From: Alentia gelatinosa
Taxonomy: Eukaryota > Annelida > Polychaeta > Phyllodocida > Polynoidae
Direction: 5' to 3'
DNA: 64,000 nt
NCBI GenBank assembly: GCA_950022655.1
Contig: OX465579.1
Coordinates: 43,875,950-43,939,949 of the forward strand
Part shown: positions 25,043 through 37,552 of the stretch, piece after piece
Position numbering within the stretch: position 1 is the first letter of the stretch
Layout: every line of letters begins with the position of its first letter
Notes under the pieces: model-generated
Database searches by the model: none
Seen by the model: the letters and a program-made list of their open reading frames with translations, nothing else
What the model was told of the DNA's origin: nothing
Position numbers and translations under genes: made by a program

Positions 25043-26449
25043 TGTTCTGTTCCGTACTCACTGGTCTCAAGAATATCTTTTTCTACATTCATTGAAATAG
25101 TAAATACCTTCATAGTTAAGCCCACTCATTCAATATATGGATGACTGCACATCCTCATGACAATAACGGAAATCACGAAACTAAAGTTCTTAAAAATTCC
25201 ATTCCTGGTAGGTTACGAATTAGGCCAGCGAGCATGTCTGACTGACGTCGCTGATATTATAAAAAGAGGGAGCAGGGTGTCATCACAGCGCAACGCGTGC
25301 ATGCACATCACAGAGTGCTATTTGTACAACTTCCATGCGCGCGTGCAGTTGAGTGTGTGTGTGCGTGTGTGTGTGACTCGTGACGCGTCGCAACGCGAAC
25401 GCCGAAATCGGGGTCAGACATTTGGGACGCTCCTGCCAGACTGGGTCACGGGTGGTGGATGAGGGGTGGGGGTGGGGGCTGAGAGAACGCCGCAGCCACC
25501 ACCACCACCACCACACAAACCTCCACCACCTCCCTAGTTACGGTGTTTCGTAAATCATTGCTACATGTAGTGAGTATGGTCTTGTAGTGTGCCACATCTC
25601 ACTACAACCTCATGTAGTTTTATCTAAGCTAGGCTACCAGGTGTCCTGACCAATAGAGAAACACTGGCTTCTCGTATCGTTCACCGCTCACACAGCACGA
25701 CTGTGCCTACTGAATTTATCGATGAGGGTGACCGTCGAGAGGGATTCAGTTTTATTCATCTTTTCACCCATCTCCCCCTAGCACGTCCTCAGGATACATG
25801 CTCCTGGGTTGCGGTGTTGTTGCGAGGGGCCAGGGTGGGTAGTAGTGGTGGTATTAGTGGTGGAGCAGGGAATGTATGCTGGTGTCTGCTGGGAGGCTGA
25901 AACGTAAATAAACGCTGCCCAGAATGCACCGTGTGTGAGGAGGCCTGCAGGTAACGCCGACTGGTGGGAGGGTGGTCAAATACACAGGCACAGACACCGG
26001 GATGGTGTGAGAGGTGAGGACAGTCTCACCATATCAACGCTCTGATAGCAGTGTTGTTTACGCACAGATTGCATCTTTTTATGATGTGACATTGACATTG
26101 ATACGCCACTACGAGCCGCACCAATCCCGAAAATCACCACCTCACACTATTGGTTTCTCAGCTAACAACCATACATCCACCTACACACTTCCATACAATA
26201 AGTTATGCTGACAGGCGTGAATAGATAGCAGACGGTGGTTCTATGTTGAGAGGGACCCCGGGAGCTTGAGCATCCATCTCCGATACCGCGTTCAGCAGCA
26301 GTGGCGGCGGCGGCGGCAGCAGCAGCAGTCGCTGTCAGATGTACCCATCACCTGCCGGCCCGCCGCCCGCCGCCGCTCAGTGCGCCACATGGTCGCCCCC
26401 TCCCCTCCCCCACACGCACACCTCTACTTCCCATCCCACACACACTCAC

Positions 26450-26560
26450 CGTCGCAGCTTCTTCCTCGTCGTCCACGATGGGTTGCCACTGTTTACGTCC
26501 GAAGCACAGGCAGGACGAGTAGGGAATCATGTCCTTCCATTTCTTCCATTTCCACCCCAT
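26450..26560 (-). CDS. First coding exon of an unidentified gene (37 codons, then donor)
   Basis: The exon starts at an ATG in a strong context (CAACATGG). The frame has a TAG upstream at 26690-26692 and no other ATG between. It ends in phase 0 at GCGACG|GTGAGT, a near-consensus donor. The encoded N-terminus is short and unusual: alternating tryptophans and lysines in residues 3-9, a CLC pair at 17-19 that could be palmitoylated, and an acidic patch at 30-34. Together these suggest a membrane-anchored N-terminus, though no myristoylation serine is in place. I do not recognise the protein. The rest of the gene must lie at lower coordinates, probably outside the window, since no continuing exon is evident on the left. 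Confidence 0.6.
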
Positions 26561-27127
26561 GTTGACGCGGGCGTGGGGCGGCGCGTGGTGGTGGTGGCGG
26601 TGGTGGTGACGGGGTGGTTGTACTTGTAGTCCTTGTAGTGAGAGGTGCGCCAAGCAAATCCGTACGGCCGGTACGTCTGACCACGGCCACTAAACACTCG
26701 GCTCCCCTCTGCCTCTTCCTCCCACCCGCCTCTTTCTCCACCTCCTCAGAACGTCCACACGGCGGGGAGGGCGGCTCGCTCCTCCTGGCTGCGCGTCCTC
26801 CGTGCAGTAGTAACCTAACACACGAACAGCCAGCCAGCCCGTCCGTACGTACGTCCTCCTCTCCGGTGACACTGTAGTGGACGGCCGGCCCGTTGGCTAA
26901 CTCACTCCCTTGCCTACGTGCTGTTCTCTGCATGCAGTTGTAGCCTCGCACCTACTCCTCGGCTGTGGGCGTGGGTTCGGTAAACAGCTGGCGGTGGGGT
27001 TGTCGTCGGCGTCCTCCTGTGGCCGAGCGGGGGGCACACCGGGGTGGCCTTCCGACGCCGCTCTGACTGAGTCTCGTTCGGCGCGAGATCTCCGGCACGC
27101 CGCGTCGGGCTGCCGTAGCAGCATCGA

Positions 27128-27176
27128 CAGCAGCAGCAGCAGCAGCATGGGAAGCAGAAGCAGCAGCAGTGGCTAC
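27128..27176. repeat. CAG/CTG trinucleotide runs in the CpG-rich block
   Basis: Six perfect CAG units at 27128-27145, followed by further interrupted CAG units to 27171. If the minus-strand gene starts upstream, this is a CTG run in its 5' UTR or promoter. Confidence 0.85.
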
Positions 27177-27420
27177 TGTAGGAAACTCTCCCTACCGATG
27201 TTTAGTACCGGCCCGGGCAGCATAAAGGAGCTGTGCGGTACAAAACATCTGCTGGAAGAGTGGCGGGAAGAGTGACTCGGGACTGACGCAGCGGGCAGAC
27301 GACATTTTCGCAATTTGTGGGAAACAAGGGGCAGCCAGCTTCCTGTCATCACAGCCGTCACCAGTACAACCTCCTCACTGCCTCACCCCTATTCCACCAC
27401 CAGCACGGCCACCTACTCAT

Positions 27421-29434
27421 TTTGCCCGCATAGATCTACCGCAACGTTGTGTGTGCAACATACATAATTCTTAGCACTATACTTTCAAGAACCATAGCTT
27501 CCTATGAGATGTGGGGGAGTGGGTTGGGTAATCTAGACACGAATACCTGTTGAGGAGTTTTTAGCCGTTTTCCAGTATAAATTAACATTTAATCTCAATG
27601 GATGTGGATGTCGCATGCAATCCACTTTCCAATTAGATTTTAATTCTAAACTTTTATCTTTTTTCAAAGGTTCACTATTGGGTGGCAATTGCTACACACA
27701 ACATAAAACGTCCCTGAAATACTGACCCTACTTGACTCGCCCCACCTCCCCACAGCCAGTTAGCTACATCCCAGTCTACAGGTAAATCATTGTTTATCAA
27801 AGATCGGGGGCAGTAAAAAAGCTTGTTCTATATGTCTAGGCATTAACACCGAACTTTACTATTACAGTGTCATTTTATTGTAGGTTATTATCATACGGAG
27901 ACATAGTGAGTGTGGCTGAATGAAATCTGTTCCAGATGTTTTATTTTGTGTCCAAAACAACAAGGGACAGATTCGAACAAGGTTAATATTTCCCACGCAA
28001 AATGACAAAGAGCAGATTCAATTCAACCACTAAAAATGCCATTTTACTACTCACTGTTTCACCATCTAAACTAGTGACGTAGGAAGGAGGGTGTTATCCT
28101 ACGGTCCGAAAGTAGTGCCCCTTGGCTCGTTAGAACTTTAATTCCCCTTCAGTACTGGTCAATGCCTTGGGTAATTACCTAATCATAGATCGTCACTAGA
28201 TGACAAACGGAATCCATACAGTCTATACCCGTAAATGTGAGACATTCGCACCCAGGTAATAAACATGACTGTCTGAGGGGATACACTCTGCTGTTTTAGA
28301 CGCACCACTGCCTGAGCTCGTTTACAAATTAAGCCCATAACGTGGGAAGCAAGCTTCAAGCAGCTGAACAAATACTCAGATTTTAATATTCATCCAGTCA
28401 AGCTTCACTATAGTAAGCAATGGTCGGCATGGCATATTTTCGGTAAATGTCTGGAATCCCAAAGGCAATTTGCAGTGGAAACGGATAGATTTATTCGTAA
28501 TAACTCATTCCTGGTTACACATTGGGATTACCGATTGCCCATAGGAATTAGTCTTGGGATTTAAGATGACACTGGGTCGACATGATTACTATGCATCTCA
28601 CATGTCATCATGGGATTGGGGGTTATGGGGGGTGGGGATCGTAATCTATGTACAGTAGGAGAATGCTGACTGTTCGTACCAGATGTTTAACTGGAGGTAA
28701 GCCCACAACCACCAACCACAAGCAGCCATCCTGCCGGTCTCCCGAAGCCCGCATGCACTGGGCTGCTCTGAAACTGTGCTAGGAGAGTGCGTGCGCCGAG
28801 ACTTGTCCGACCGCGGCTGGTCATCTTTGTTTGTTTTTAATGACGTTTTTCTTCCTGCTTTTCCTTTTTCACTGGCTGTTTGTTGGAATGTTTTTGTGTG
28901 GTTCGATTCTGCGTCGTGGTTTGGCCTTTTTATTCATTGATTTAATTTCCAAAGATCTAAAAGCGGATCTCTACTGATTGAGGTCTGTTTTTGTCAGCCA
29001 GTCATTATATTTCGTGTAGCAACTATTGGCCTAGATTCGATTCCGCCACAGAGATGCAGTGTGGGCTTTTCAGGTTTTGAGAGAAGACATAGTGAGCATT
29101 ACCCCTAATCATCACCCGTCACACTGCAGCGCGCGTCAGACACCGTTGTGTACCTGATTTGATAGCAGCGAGAGGCGTAGAGACCCTTTGTCCGGCAGCG
29201 GTACAAATCTATCTTCACTACAGGGTCGTTTTCAACCGGAACTACAGTCTTTTATTCACTGCAAGAGCGTATAGTAAATTTCCCAAAAATGTAGTTCCAA
29301 CATAGTGGCCTTTGCTGGCATTGTAGCTGTGTACAATACCACTCTGATCACTATTCAACTATTTAACTTGAATATATTATTGATATTTTCATTAAATCTA
29401 TCAAATCGATTCCGTTCCGGGTCAAACTGTCCAT
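27421..29434. other. Gene-free stretch
   Basis: No recognisable coding sequence. A CpG-enriched patch lies at about 28740-28830 and again near 29130-29180, but no start-and-donor arrangement like that at 26.5 kb was found there. Confidence 0.45.
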
Positions 29435-29577
29435 CGCAGTGGGGTGTCCCCATCAGTGGGGTCTCCCACAATTGGGGTTCATCGCAGTGGGGTGTCCCCA
29501 TCAGTGGGGTCTCCCACAATTGGGGTTCATCGCAGTGGGGTGTCCCCATCAGTGGGGTCTCCCACAATTGGGGTTCT
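29435..29577. repeat. Three-unit 48-bp tandem array
   Basis: Units start at 29435, 29483 and 29531 and are essentially identical. Each contains GTGGGGTGTCCCCATCAGTG followed by a GGGTCTCCCACAATTGGGG-type block. Because 48 is a multiple of 3, every frame repeats a 16-residue peptide, which explains the apparent repetitive open frames on both strands; I do not think any is translated. The array ends in GGGGTTCTACTGTA, and a related, less repetitive copy ends in GGGTTCTACTG at about 29632. TACAGTAGAACCC is a pogo-like terminus. Confidence 0.85.
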
Positions 29578-31110
29578 ACTGTACTATCAAGCGGGACGTC
29601 CTCTTTGCCGGGTGTCCTACAATCCGGGTTCTACTGCACTCCCACGGAGATGTCACTTGGGGACAGAAGGGGAAATGGGAATATCTATTATGACAGTAGA
29701 GGGTTTGGTTGTGGTGGACTTGTATTTTTGTTTCAGACTTGAGTAACTTTGCAGTTATGAAGGCTAATAACCCATTATTTCGTCTTTGTGAAAGACACTT
29801 TATATATAAATCTGTATTCAAGTAAAAGGAATTTGATATCTTGAAAATGAAAATATAGATTTCCATGGGAAAATGGAAGCTGTTATTTAGTTTAGTGCCT
29901 GTAAAGCTTTAAAGAGGTAACCACGAATCTTTACCCGAACAATTACCCCTCAGTTTATGAGGATGGTTGCAGGATGAGAGAGCTACCATCATGTACTTTT
30001 ACGTTCTGCAGATTGGATAGGCATAACATCTAATTGACCATGGTTCTCTTAGAAATGCTAGCTTGGCCCAATAGACACAACAGAAAGCTTGCGCATATGA
30101 AATGCAATTGGAATGCCATTTCGGGATAATTTCTCTAAACCAGTATTGTCCAAAAGGACAATTTTTCTTTTGAAATTGTCGGGTTAAGGAATCTGACATC
30201 AAGGTGTGCGGGAATAGAGTATCCATCACAGACGGCCCCTTGCATGACAACAGTGTCCGAGGTGTGCAAAGTAAACATCAACTTCGCTACCTCCAGTGAG
30301 GGAGTCGGCGCCCGCCACGCCACCTAGTGGCTCACCGAGCTGTGTATGGTTGTGCGCACGCACCGCACTGAGCAGCGCCGCCAGGTAGAAGAATGAACGT
30401 AAATAAAACCTGAGATATAGAAATAGCGCCGTACGCGGCACGAGCGTCTGGCTCTAGTCCAGAGCAGGAGGCAGCCCGAGGGTGGTAGGCGAAAGGAGCA
30501 GCTCTTCACTAGCTCAAAGTCACTCGGAATGTTATAGAAACTGGCGGCCATAACCAAAGGCGAACTTGTTAGGAACCTGATTGCAAGGTCTGACTGGTTC
30601 GAGCCGAGTAAACATAGAGAGCAGTAAAGTCTTTGCGGTAACTCTCTGAAACGTCTTCACCGAGGGCTCTCCACTTTCGATTCTTATGAGAGTTGCCAAC
30701 CCGTGAGCGTAGTAGCTGCGACATGTGGTTGCAGGGATAGTGATGCTAATAAAAGTGATTTTGTTTATGCTTTGAACGAACCAGCGACTTCGTTTCTACC
30801 CTGTGTGCCGCCAAGTGTCTGTGAATGAAACTACACATGTATTTTGACCCCCTGGTAAGTTGGATAGGTACTGCAATTTTGTGCTGGTAACTGAGGTGCA
30901 GAACCATTTGAACTCTCGTGTATATACACCAGAGTAAAATCAGACATTTCAAAGTCTCATAGGCTGGTACCAAGGGAAGGAGACAATTACAGTACTATAT
31001 GTTGTTTTAAATATGGCTAGAAATGAATCATAGATTTATCTGAGCAAAGATATATTGGCAGTGAGTGGCCTTGGTTAGAATTAGCGACTTCGTCGATTCG
31101 CTACCATCAC

Positions 31111-31127
31111 CCCCCCCCCCCCCCCCC
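31111..31127. repeat. Poly-C tract (17)
   Basis: Uninterrupted C run on the plus strand. Confidence 0.97.
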
Positions 31128-32091
31128 GTGAACGGGAAACCATCGTAAACTCCGGGAATCCCCGATAATGACGCCGAGACTAATGCAAGTCATGAATATT
31201 CACGAGCTGAGTTCTGAAAGGGCTATTATTTCATGTTACACAGGTAGTAGCTTGATACTGGTGTCCACACTAACACCAGCGAAAGGCTGTGGTCTCACTG
31301 TCTTTCTCAAGGTAAGGAGTTAAGAGAATTAGAGTTCTAAATTAAATTAGAGTTCTAAACAGTATGGCAAGAAGTATATTCTCAGGATAGAAGTACATCT
31401 GTGTAGAGAAATTAAAAAAAGAATAGCTGGTTTAAGTTTAGCACTACACAAGAATCCCACTCTCGTGGCCCTTCAGTCTCCAGGCCTAGGTCTGGATCAC
31501 TCTGTCTCTATGTGCGGGAGAATCTCCAAGCGGATCCTACCAGAATCACAGTTCTTTAGATATAGTAGGTAATCATGGACTATAGTATAAGACATCCACT
31601 GGATGCGCTGGTTGTCCTACAGGTGCTACTATAAAGGCAGCGTCTGTACCCGCTGCCGGAAACCAGCGACGCTGGTGCTTTCTAAGTAGGTGGTTCTTAT
31701 CGGTGCTGGTTCCTGTCGACGCCTGTCCAACTGATATATGGCGCCAACTGCAAACCTCGAACTGTTCGGGGCGTGCAAGGTCAAGGACACGCCACCATAG
31801 TGGCGCAGCCTGCTGGGGAGCTTAGTCTGTACCCTGCACACCTGTTTGGAGGCACATCCTATCACAGGTGCGAACTGTAAACAGTTTCAACTTAAATAGA
31901 CAATGCTTAGATGTATTTCTTATTTTAGCTATCAGTATCCTTAACCGTTTATTTTTTAGCCCTGTGTATAGAATTTTATAGATGTAAAGTTATTGGTCAT
32001 GTGCATCAACTCATACCAAACTTGATAACATGATTCAACACATCTAGTTAATATATAAACATACTGAACACAATATCTTCCAATCACCCCT

Positions 32092-32105
32092 CCCCCCCCC
32101 CCCCC
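32092..32105. repeat. Poly-C tract (14)
   Basis: Uninterrupted C run on the plus strand, preceded by CCCCT. Confidence 0.97.
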
Positions 32106-33889
32106 GTAAAAAACAAACTGCCTCATATAATAATGACCATATAAGCCTGAAGTTGTATGCAATACCTCAGGAGTAGACTAGACAGTTTACCTTCTGTGCA
32201 TTTATTTTTAATTAACAAATTTAAATATAACGTTTAATTGGTACTGATGATGTGTATTTTACGTTTCTAATGTGTTTTTATGATATGATAATGGAAATAC
32301 GAGAAGAAAAGTATATTTCCCATTCCGATTTCTGATTCCGAAAGCTCAGCAATTTCATATTACATAGGGCGTGCAATATAAGACATGTTATCACACGGCT
32401 CTGCTGGTAGGGCGTTTCAAGGTCGTCATATGTACAAGCTATATCAGGGATGGGATAAATCGCCTTTGCTAAAGCAAACACTGGACATGAAATGCAATGC
32501 AAGTACGTTACAAAAAGGCCTCACATCTCTCTGTTAAAGCAAACACCAGTACCTTGTAAGAGTACACTCATTACATCTCGCTTTTGTGCTTCAAAGTTGA
32601 AGGTCCAGACCACTCTGCCATAGCATATATGTACATGCATATCAGGAGGTACCTATGGTAAAGCATCAGAGTGGCCGGTATTTCTATCATACAAAGCTCG
32701 TATCGAGCTAAGGCTCTTTCACCACAAATCAAATACTCAGTGTTTGTCGTGGATTAAACACACATGGCTTATAGCTCGATCTGGTTAGCCAGAGTTCAAT
32801 CTCTTTGACGTTGGTCATTCCCGTGGGGTAAATATATGCTCACAACTATATACACTGGGATCCTGGCGTGGTAAAACATGTTGGATAGGCTTAATGTTAG
32901 TCACCAGTGCATGTGTACTCCAATAATATACTAATATACGACTATGCGGCCAACGCAATACATACGTCCAAAATCGGCAGTTCGTCCAAACAAATGTACA
33001 AGCTGGATTGCGCATCACCGTCAGTTAATCATCATCAGTCTCCACTACAGCCATCTACACCTAATCAATCTGGCCCACAGCGGATGGGGAAATGCGTAGC
33101 TTTGGATTGCGGGCAGTATAGTGGGTTGGCATATAGGTTGGGTTGGACGAGGGCCAGAATTGTCACCTCTTCACACGAATTATGCAGAAAAAGATGCATT
33201 GAGTGTACGGACGGATGCTCATTTCTGCGTCTAGTTTTGCCTACAAGGGCATCATTATAAAACCCTTAACTGTGGCATTTAATAAAACATGGTTTGACAA
33301 ATCTTCATATAATGTTTGATACGGAGGAGAAACTACAGGTTGCATATGTTAGGTTAGTCGCAGTTGATAAACTGAACTTTGATTCCAAAGAACAATCATT
33401 GTTACACAAATACAACTTCAGAATTCCAGTATCTACTGTAATATACTCTGTATAAAGTTAGTGTCTCTGTACTCTGTTGTGACATGTCTACCATAAAAAG
33501 TTGTAAAGGTGGAGGCTCTCACCCAACTAGCCGACCGCATGATTCCAGATATAGGTACATTCGCCCTGTTTGCCGCATTTGTTGCCGCATGCCCACAAGA
33601 ATACCCCTCCCTGCGTTTCTCATACAGGCCCCAGCCTTATACACACCATAGTCCAGAATTCTCAGGATCTCTTCACATGTAGGGTTTTGTATCACAAAAC
33701 CATCTACCTACCCGAACAAAGACGCACCAGGGAGATTTGTTTGCAGACTGGTGCATAAACAATGTTGACATCCAGAGTCTCCTGATCTGCCCTGCTGAGT
33801 GCCTCAGTTTTACTCATATGCCTCATTTTTCAGGCCCCATTTCTGCAGGGTTCCAGTCCAGTTCCCGTCCCTTACTTACAAAGATGTAG

Positions 33890-34306
33890 GAAATCACAAA
33901 ATTTCCTAAAAATAAAACAAACCCTCTCATATCATGCAAAACAGCAGGAAACAAGATCGACTCATACCACCGAAGACTCCTGCGAAAGGCACTAAATGTC
34001 AAATGGCCGAATAAAATTGCGAGTGACATCCTGTCCAAAAAGACAAAACAACAACCCTGGAACATGACCATCAAGACCAGAAGACTAAGGTGGTTCGGGC
34101 ATGCAGTCCGGCTACCAGCAGAAACACCAGCGAAGACAGCCCTAATGGAAGCAAAAAGAAAGATCAAGAAACCAAAAGGAGGCCAAAAAACAACTTGGTT
34201 GGCTGTATTAGAGAAGGACCTAAAATCACAAAACCTGACACTAGAGGGAGCCACAGAACTAGCATACAACAGAGATGCCTGGGGGAAAGTGGTGCGAAAC
34301 TGCTAG
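33890..34306 (+). pseudogene. RTE-like endonuclease/reverse transcriptase, C-terminal relic
   Basis: An open frame runs from after a TAG near 33886 to a TAG at 34304-34306. It reads NKIDSYHRRLLRKALNV, then RRLRWFGHAVRLP at about 34079, a lysine-rich KKPKGGQKTTW block, LEKDLKSQNLTL and finally AYNRDAWGKVV. This succession (RMLR, RRLRWxGHxxRM, GRPxxxW, DRxxWR) is the standard C-terminus after the RT domain in RTE-type and related LINE polyproteins. The rest of the element is absent: a 5'-truncated copy, as is common for LINEs. The preserved frame suggests a fairly recent insertion compared with the element at the left end of the window. Confidence 0.85.
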
Positions 34307-34466
34307 GTGCGCCACGTGCATGCGCACTTCGTGCGAAAAAGAAGTAGAAGATATCATGCCTGACCTAAACAGTCTCAAGTGGCACACGTCCACTGCGGGG
34401 AGGGCCAAAGCCCAAACACCCAGAGTTCTCAGAGGGTCACGTAGGTTAGACTATAGGTTAGACTAA
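34307..34466 (+). mobile_element. 3' UTR and tandem tail of the RTE-like relic
   Basis: About 135 bp follow the stop and end in two exact copies of TAGGTTAGACTA (34442-34453 and 34454-34465). RTE elements typically end in a short tandem microsatellite rather than poly-A, which fits. Confidence 0.65.
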
Positions 34467-37447
34467 TTCTCATTAATCTAACAAGTAAAATGTTGATCTC
34501 CGTATTGCTCTCTTTGTCACATATGATACAATTCTATAGAGGAACAATAGTTAGTCATTTTGATTGACAGTGTCTATTTAACAGATAATACTATAGATAA
34601 GATACACATGCGGTCACTTTCTTTCATTAATAAAACCTGATATACTTGTCGAAAAAAGGAGAAAGTTCATATGACCACAGCATTATACAACTTCCACTGC
34701 TATTTTGTAAACAAATGCTAACTGCTGAAAGAAAACAACATGAAAAGGTGAGTATTTCAAAAAGATAATTTGCGCAGAAGTGGCGGTAGTAGGCCTATCT
34801 AGTTGACATTTACAGAGCACAGCCACCTGTGAACCTCTCGCTGATCGTATGCGGAGTCGGGCTACATGTGCCTTCGCAGATGGTGTGCCTCCCCAGCAAC
34901 AAGACCGCAGGTTGAGTTTCTCTTGGCAAGGCTATGTTTGTTTGGTCCAAGCAACGAGTATAGAGAAGTGTTCGTTGGTCCAAGCGTCTGGGTAGAGCCT
35001 TTCAGGAATTTCAAGAACGCCAGCATACTTCTGTCACAAAGGCTACTATTATATAAACGAGGCCTGCTGGTGATATATATATGGGAAGCAATATGCATGT
35101 ACCTGGATATGCCTATGTAAATAGTTCACATGCCCAGGTTAATAACCTCTGACATTGCAGGCACTGCCTCTATGCACGCACACAAAGCATGAATTGTTGG
35201 ACCAAATGTGTTGCATTATAAGGAAAACCCGGCCAGATTCCTCTCGACCAGAAATATGTGGATATATACCAGACCGTAATGCATAATTCACGTTTACAGA
35301 TTTGCCTTTTGTCTGGAAATCGTTAAAACCTATGTTTAATTCAAAAATGGGGCGCCTGATTGATAATCAATATCATTAGTATTCGAACGCAATTATGGAG
35401 CAGGCTTATGGAGCAATTATGGAGTAGAATTCAGACTATCTTAACGAATAATTCATCTATATGCATCAGTATTAGAATATAGTTACTCAGTAGCGCATAT
35501 ACGAATTGTAGAAAGTATATATTCCCTTGCATAGTTCTAACTGCAACTTCGTTTCAGGCTCTGCGCCCAACAGAAAAATCTGTATTTGAATTAGAAATAA
35601 CAATAATGCTCATATCCCAAACCTAGAATTTATTATGTGATCTAGCGATAAACTCTACTAGCTTATATCCATGAATTCGCATATAAAGCTCTTCTTTGAT
35701 TAACTTTATCAATTCAAATTTTGATAGATATATGAAGGGGAGATAATTGACTAAACTACCGTAAATGTCACTCATTTGATTGCTATTCCAACCAGCATGT
35801 ACGTAGCGGTTCCCGCCTATAGTAACCGGAAGCTTAGGATGTTGCCTCATAGACCCACTCGACGATCTCTCCTTATAATGAATGGTCTGATCTACCTTCT
35901 AGCTGTGACCTCTACCAGGGCAGCCAACCAGAAACCAGCAGCACACCTTCGTCGCCACGAGATCTCATCAAATTACGAGACCTGGGAGCGTAACAAGGCA
36001 ATGACGTCAGCAGCGGTGTCGGCGGTTGACTAGCGCGGCACCTGGTGGTCGTTAGTGAAAGCAATGAGCTTTAGTATACGAGGCTGTGTAATCCCGGCAT
36101 GCCTAGTGGGGGTGGGCCTGTGAACCGGAAGTTTCCACTTCACCTTCCTCACCTTGTCCCTGGCACCTTTCTTCATACTGGCTTCTTATATATGGACACT
36201 ATGCTTAGAAGCTTCGCATGGATGTAAGGGGCAATTGAGGCTTTCATATGACACATTATGTACACGTGTTAAAGATTCAATAATATAGAAAGTGAGATCT
36301 ATTTTTCGGTGCATGACATACGTCAAGGGTCTTTTAGATATGCATGTAATATGTATAGATAATCTGCTAACTGTAATAGCTGACATACATTACTTTGTGA
36401 ATATTTGCTGTCAATATGTTATACATTTTTATTGATAAACGGTGTTTTTTTCCTTTCATCTTCATTTCTGTCCAGTTCCTCTCAATTTATTCTCCCAATG
36501 TATTTTCAGCCCTGTTATATCAGTGTTGTAATGTATATGTACTATCTTTGTTTTATATAATAATTATGGTATATGAAATAGAAACGAATACGAGGATTTC
36601 CCTGGAAAGGTGGAAAACTAGCATCTCTGCTACCATTTGGAATACTTAATGGATGCTTGCTACCTTGGCTTTATTATTTCCCTAATACTTTTCTATTTTT
36701 CTTCTACTATCTCCTCTTACACCAACTTCTCGATCTTCTATACCTAGTTATATCTTCCCCACCAAATGATATAAGGCAAGCTGGGTTATTTCCAGAAGAT
36801 TGGTGTAAGGAATGGATAAATACTGACTCCTACGATATTCCAATGCCTCGCTCTCCCTAATTAATAAGACATGCAAAATTGTAATGCAATAAAAAATACA
36901 ATGTTCGTAAAGGCTGGTTCACCCAAATACTTGGAGGTAGCTATCTACCCAATGAATGAGGCCTGCAAGAAGAACCCCCACCCCCCAACAATTTACATAT
37001 ATATCCTTCTTTTTCCATATAAAGAGGAGCCTGGAACAGCGGCACGTTTTGATATACTTCTAACAACAGCAGAGGGACATTTGAAATACCTGCTGGGACA
37101 TCAATGTGAATCTCATGGTGAGAGCTTGAGTTAATAGCTACTTCTGGTATGGAGGTTTATGACCTGGATCTCTCTAAAGTAAAATGTACTCATTGTAATT
37201 ATTTGAAATGCTGATGAAGGAACTATTTCCACATAGACCCAATTTAATTTTTGGCAGCATTTGTTTACCCTCCCTTGTAACGTTTCTATGAAATAGAAAA
37301 AAGGAAAAAAAGCCATAGTATACGGGGTTCAAATAATCCCTTTGTGCTATACAGCAAAGAAAAAGTCCCTATTGTTATACTCTATAATATGGCAATTCCT
37401 GAGTTAATTTGCTCCAAAAGATAGATAATGAATACATGTACAACAAA
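34467..37447. other. Gene-free stretch
   Basis: Only short frames without recognisable similarity. A CpG-enriched spot is seen at about 35940-36050. Confidence 0.45.
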
Positions 37448-37552
37448 CTATGGTTTTATGGACAGGCGGCTCTGTAAACCACTCGAGGTAGCGAGTGTAT
37501 TACGACGCCTCGGCCTCTCGTTGTTTAAGGCCACCTATCCACGAAACCATCG
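37448..37552. mobile_element. Small terminal-inverted-repeat element (105 bp)
   Basis: The left end CTATGGTTTTATGGACAGGC and the inward-read right end CGATGGTTTCGTGGATAGGT match at 15 of 20 bases, and the similarity continues weakly for a few more. The interior has a second fold (CACTCGAGGTAGCGAGTG). It looks like a very short MITE. No clear target duplication can be defined. Confidence 0.55.

Larger units (their letters stand above)
22709..26200. other. Gene-free stretch
   Basis: No recognisable coding sequence. It includes a direct-repeat insertion at 24951-25042 and a short foldback at 25568-25618. GC and CpG content rises from about 25.2 kb towards the CpG-rich block, with a GT-rich microsatellite near 25350 and a CCA/CAC run near 25497-25515. 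Confidence 0.5.
26200..27420. promoter_or_regulatory. CpG-rich block, likely promoter and 5' UTR region
   Basis: Dense in CG dinucleotides and GC-rich compared with its surroundings, with CGG/CAG runs (26297-26330), GGT runs (26585-26610) and CAG runs (27128-27176). The minus-strand first coding exon at 26450-26560 lies inside its left half, so the part to the right would be its promoter and 5' UTR. Exact transcription start and TATA or Inr elements cannot be assigned. Long open frames on both strands here reflect the lack of AT-rich stop codons. Confidence 0.65.
29578..33889. other. Gene-free stretch with one CpG-enriched patch
   Basis: No identified gene. At 30230-30560 the sequence is CpG-enriched, contains the YY1-like word GGCGGCCAT on the plus strand, and on the minus strand has an open frame from an ATG at 30557 to a possible donor near 30334; this is too weak to call an exon. 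Two C homopolymers lie at 31111-31127 and 32092-32105. A 7-bp perfect palindrome with one central base sits at 31662-31676. Confidence 0.45.

Noticed and set aside
26493..27275. Long overlapping frames on both strands in the CpG-rich block (e.g. 26910-27275 plus, 26493-26951 minus)
   Set aside because: Low-complexity Ser, Pro, Arg and His runs caused by CAG, GGT and CGG repeats; no good start-donor pair. Only the 26450-26560 exon passes.
29305..29746. Repetitive proteins in three frames
   Set aside because: They are products of the 48-bp tandem array, whose period is a multiple of three.
30334..30557. Possible minus-strand first exon (ATG at 30557, donor near 30334)
   Set aside because: Start context and donor are moderate and the peptide is Arg/Cys-rich without pattern; overlapping frames are open too. 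Left as a CpG-enriched patch.
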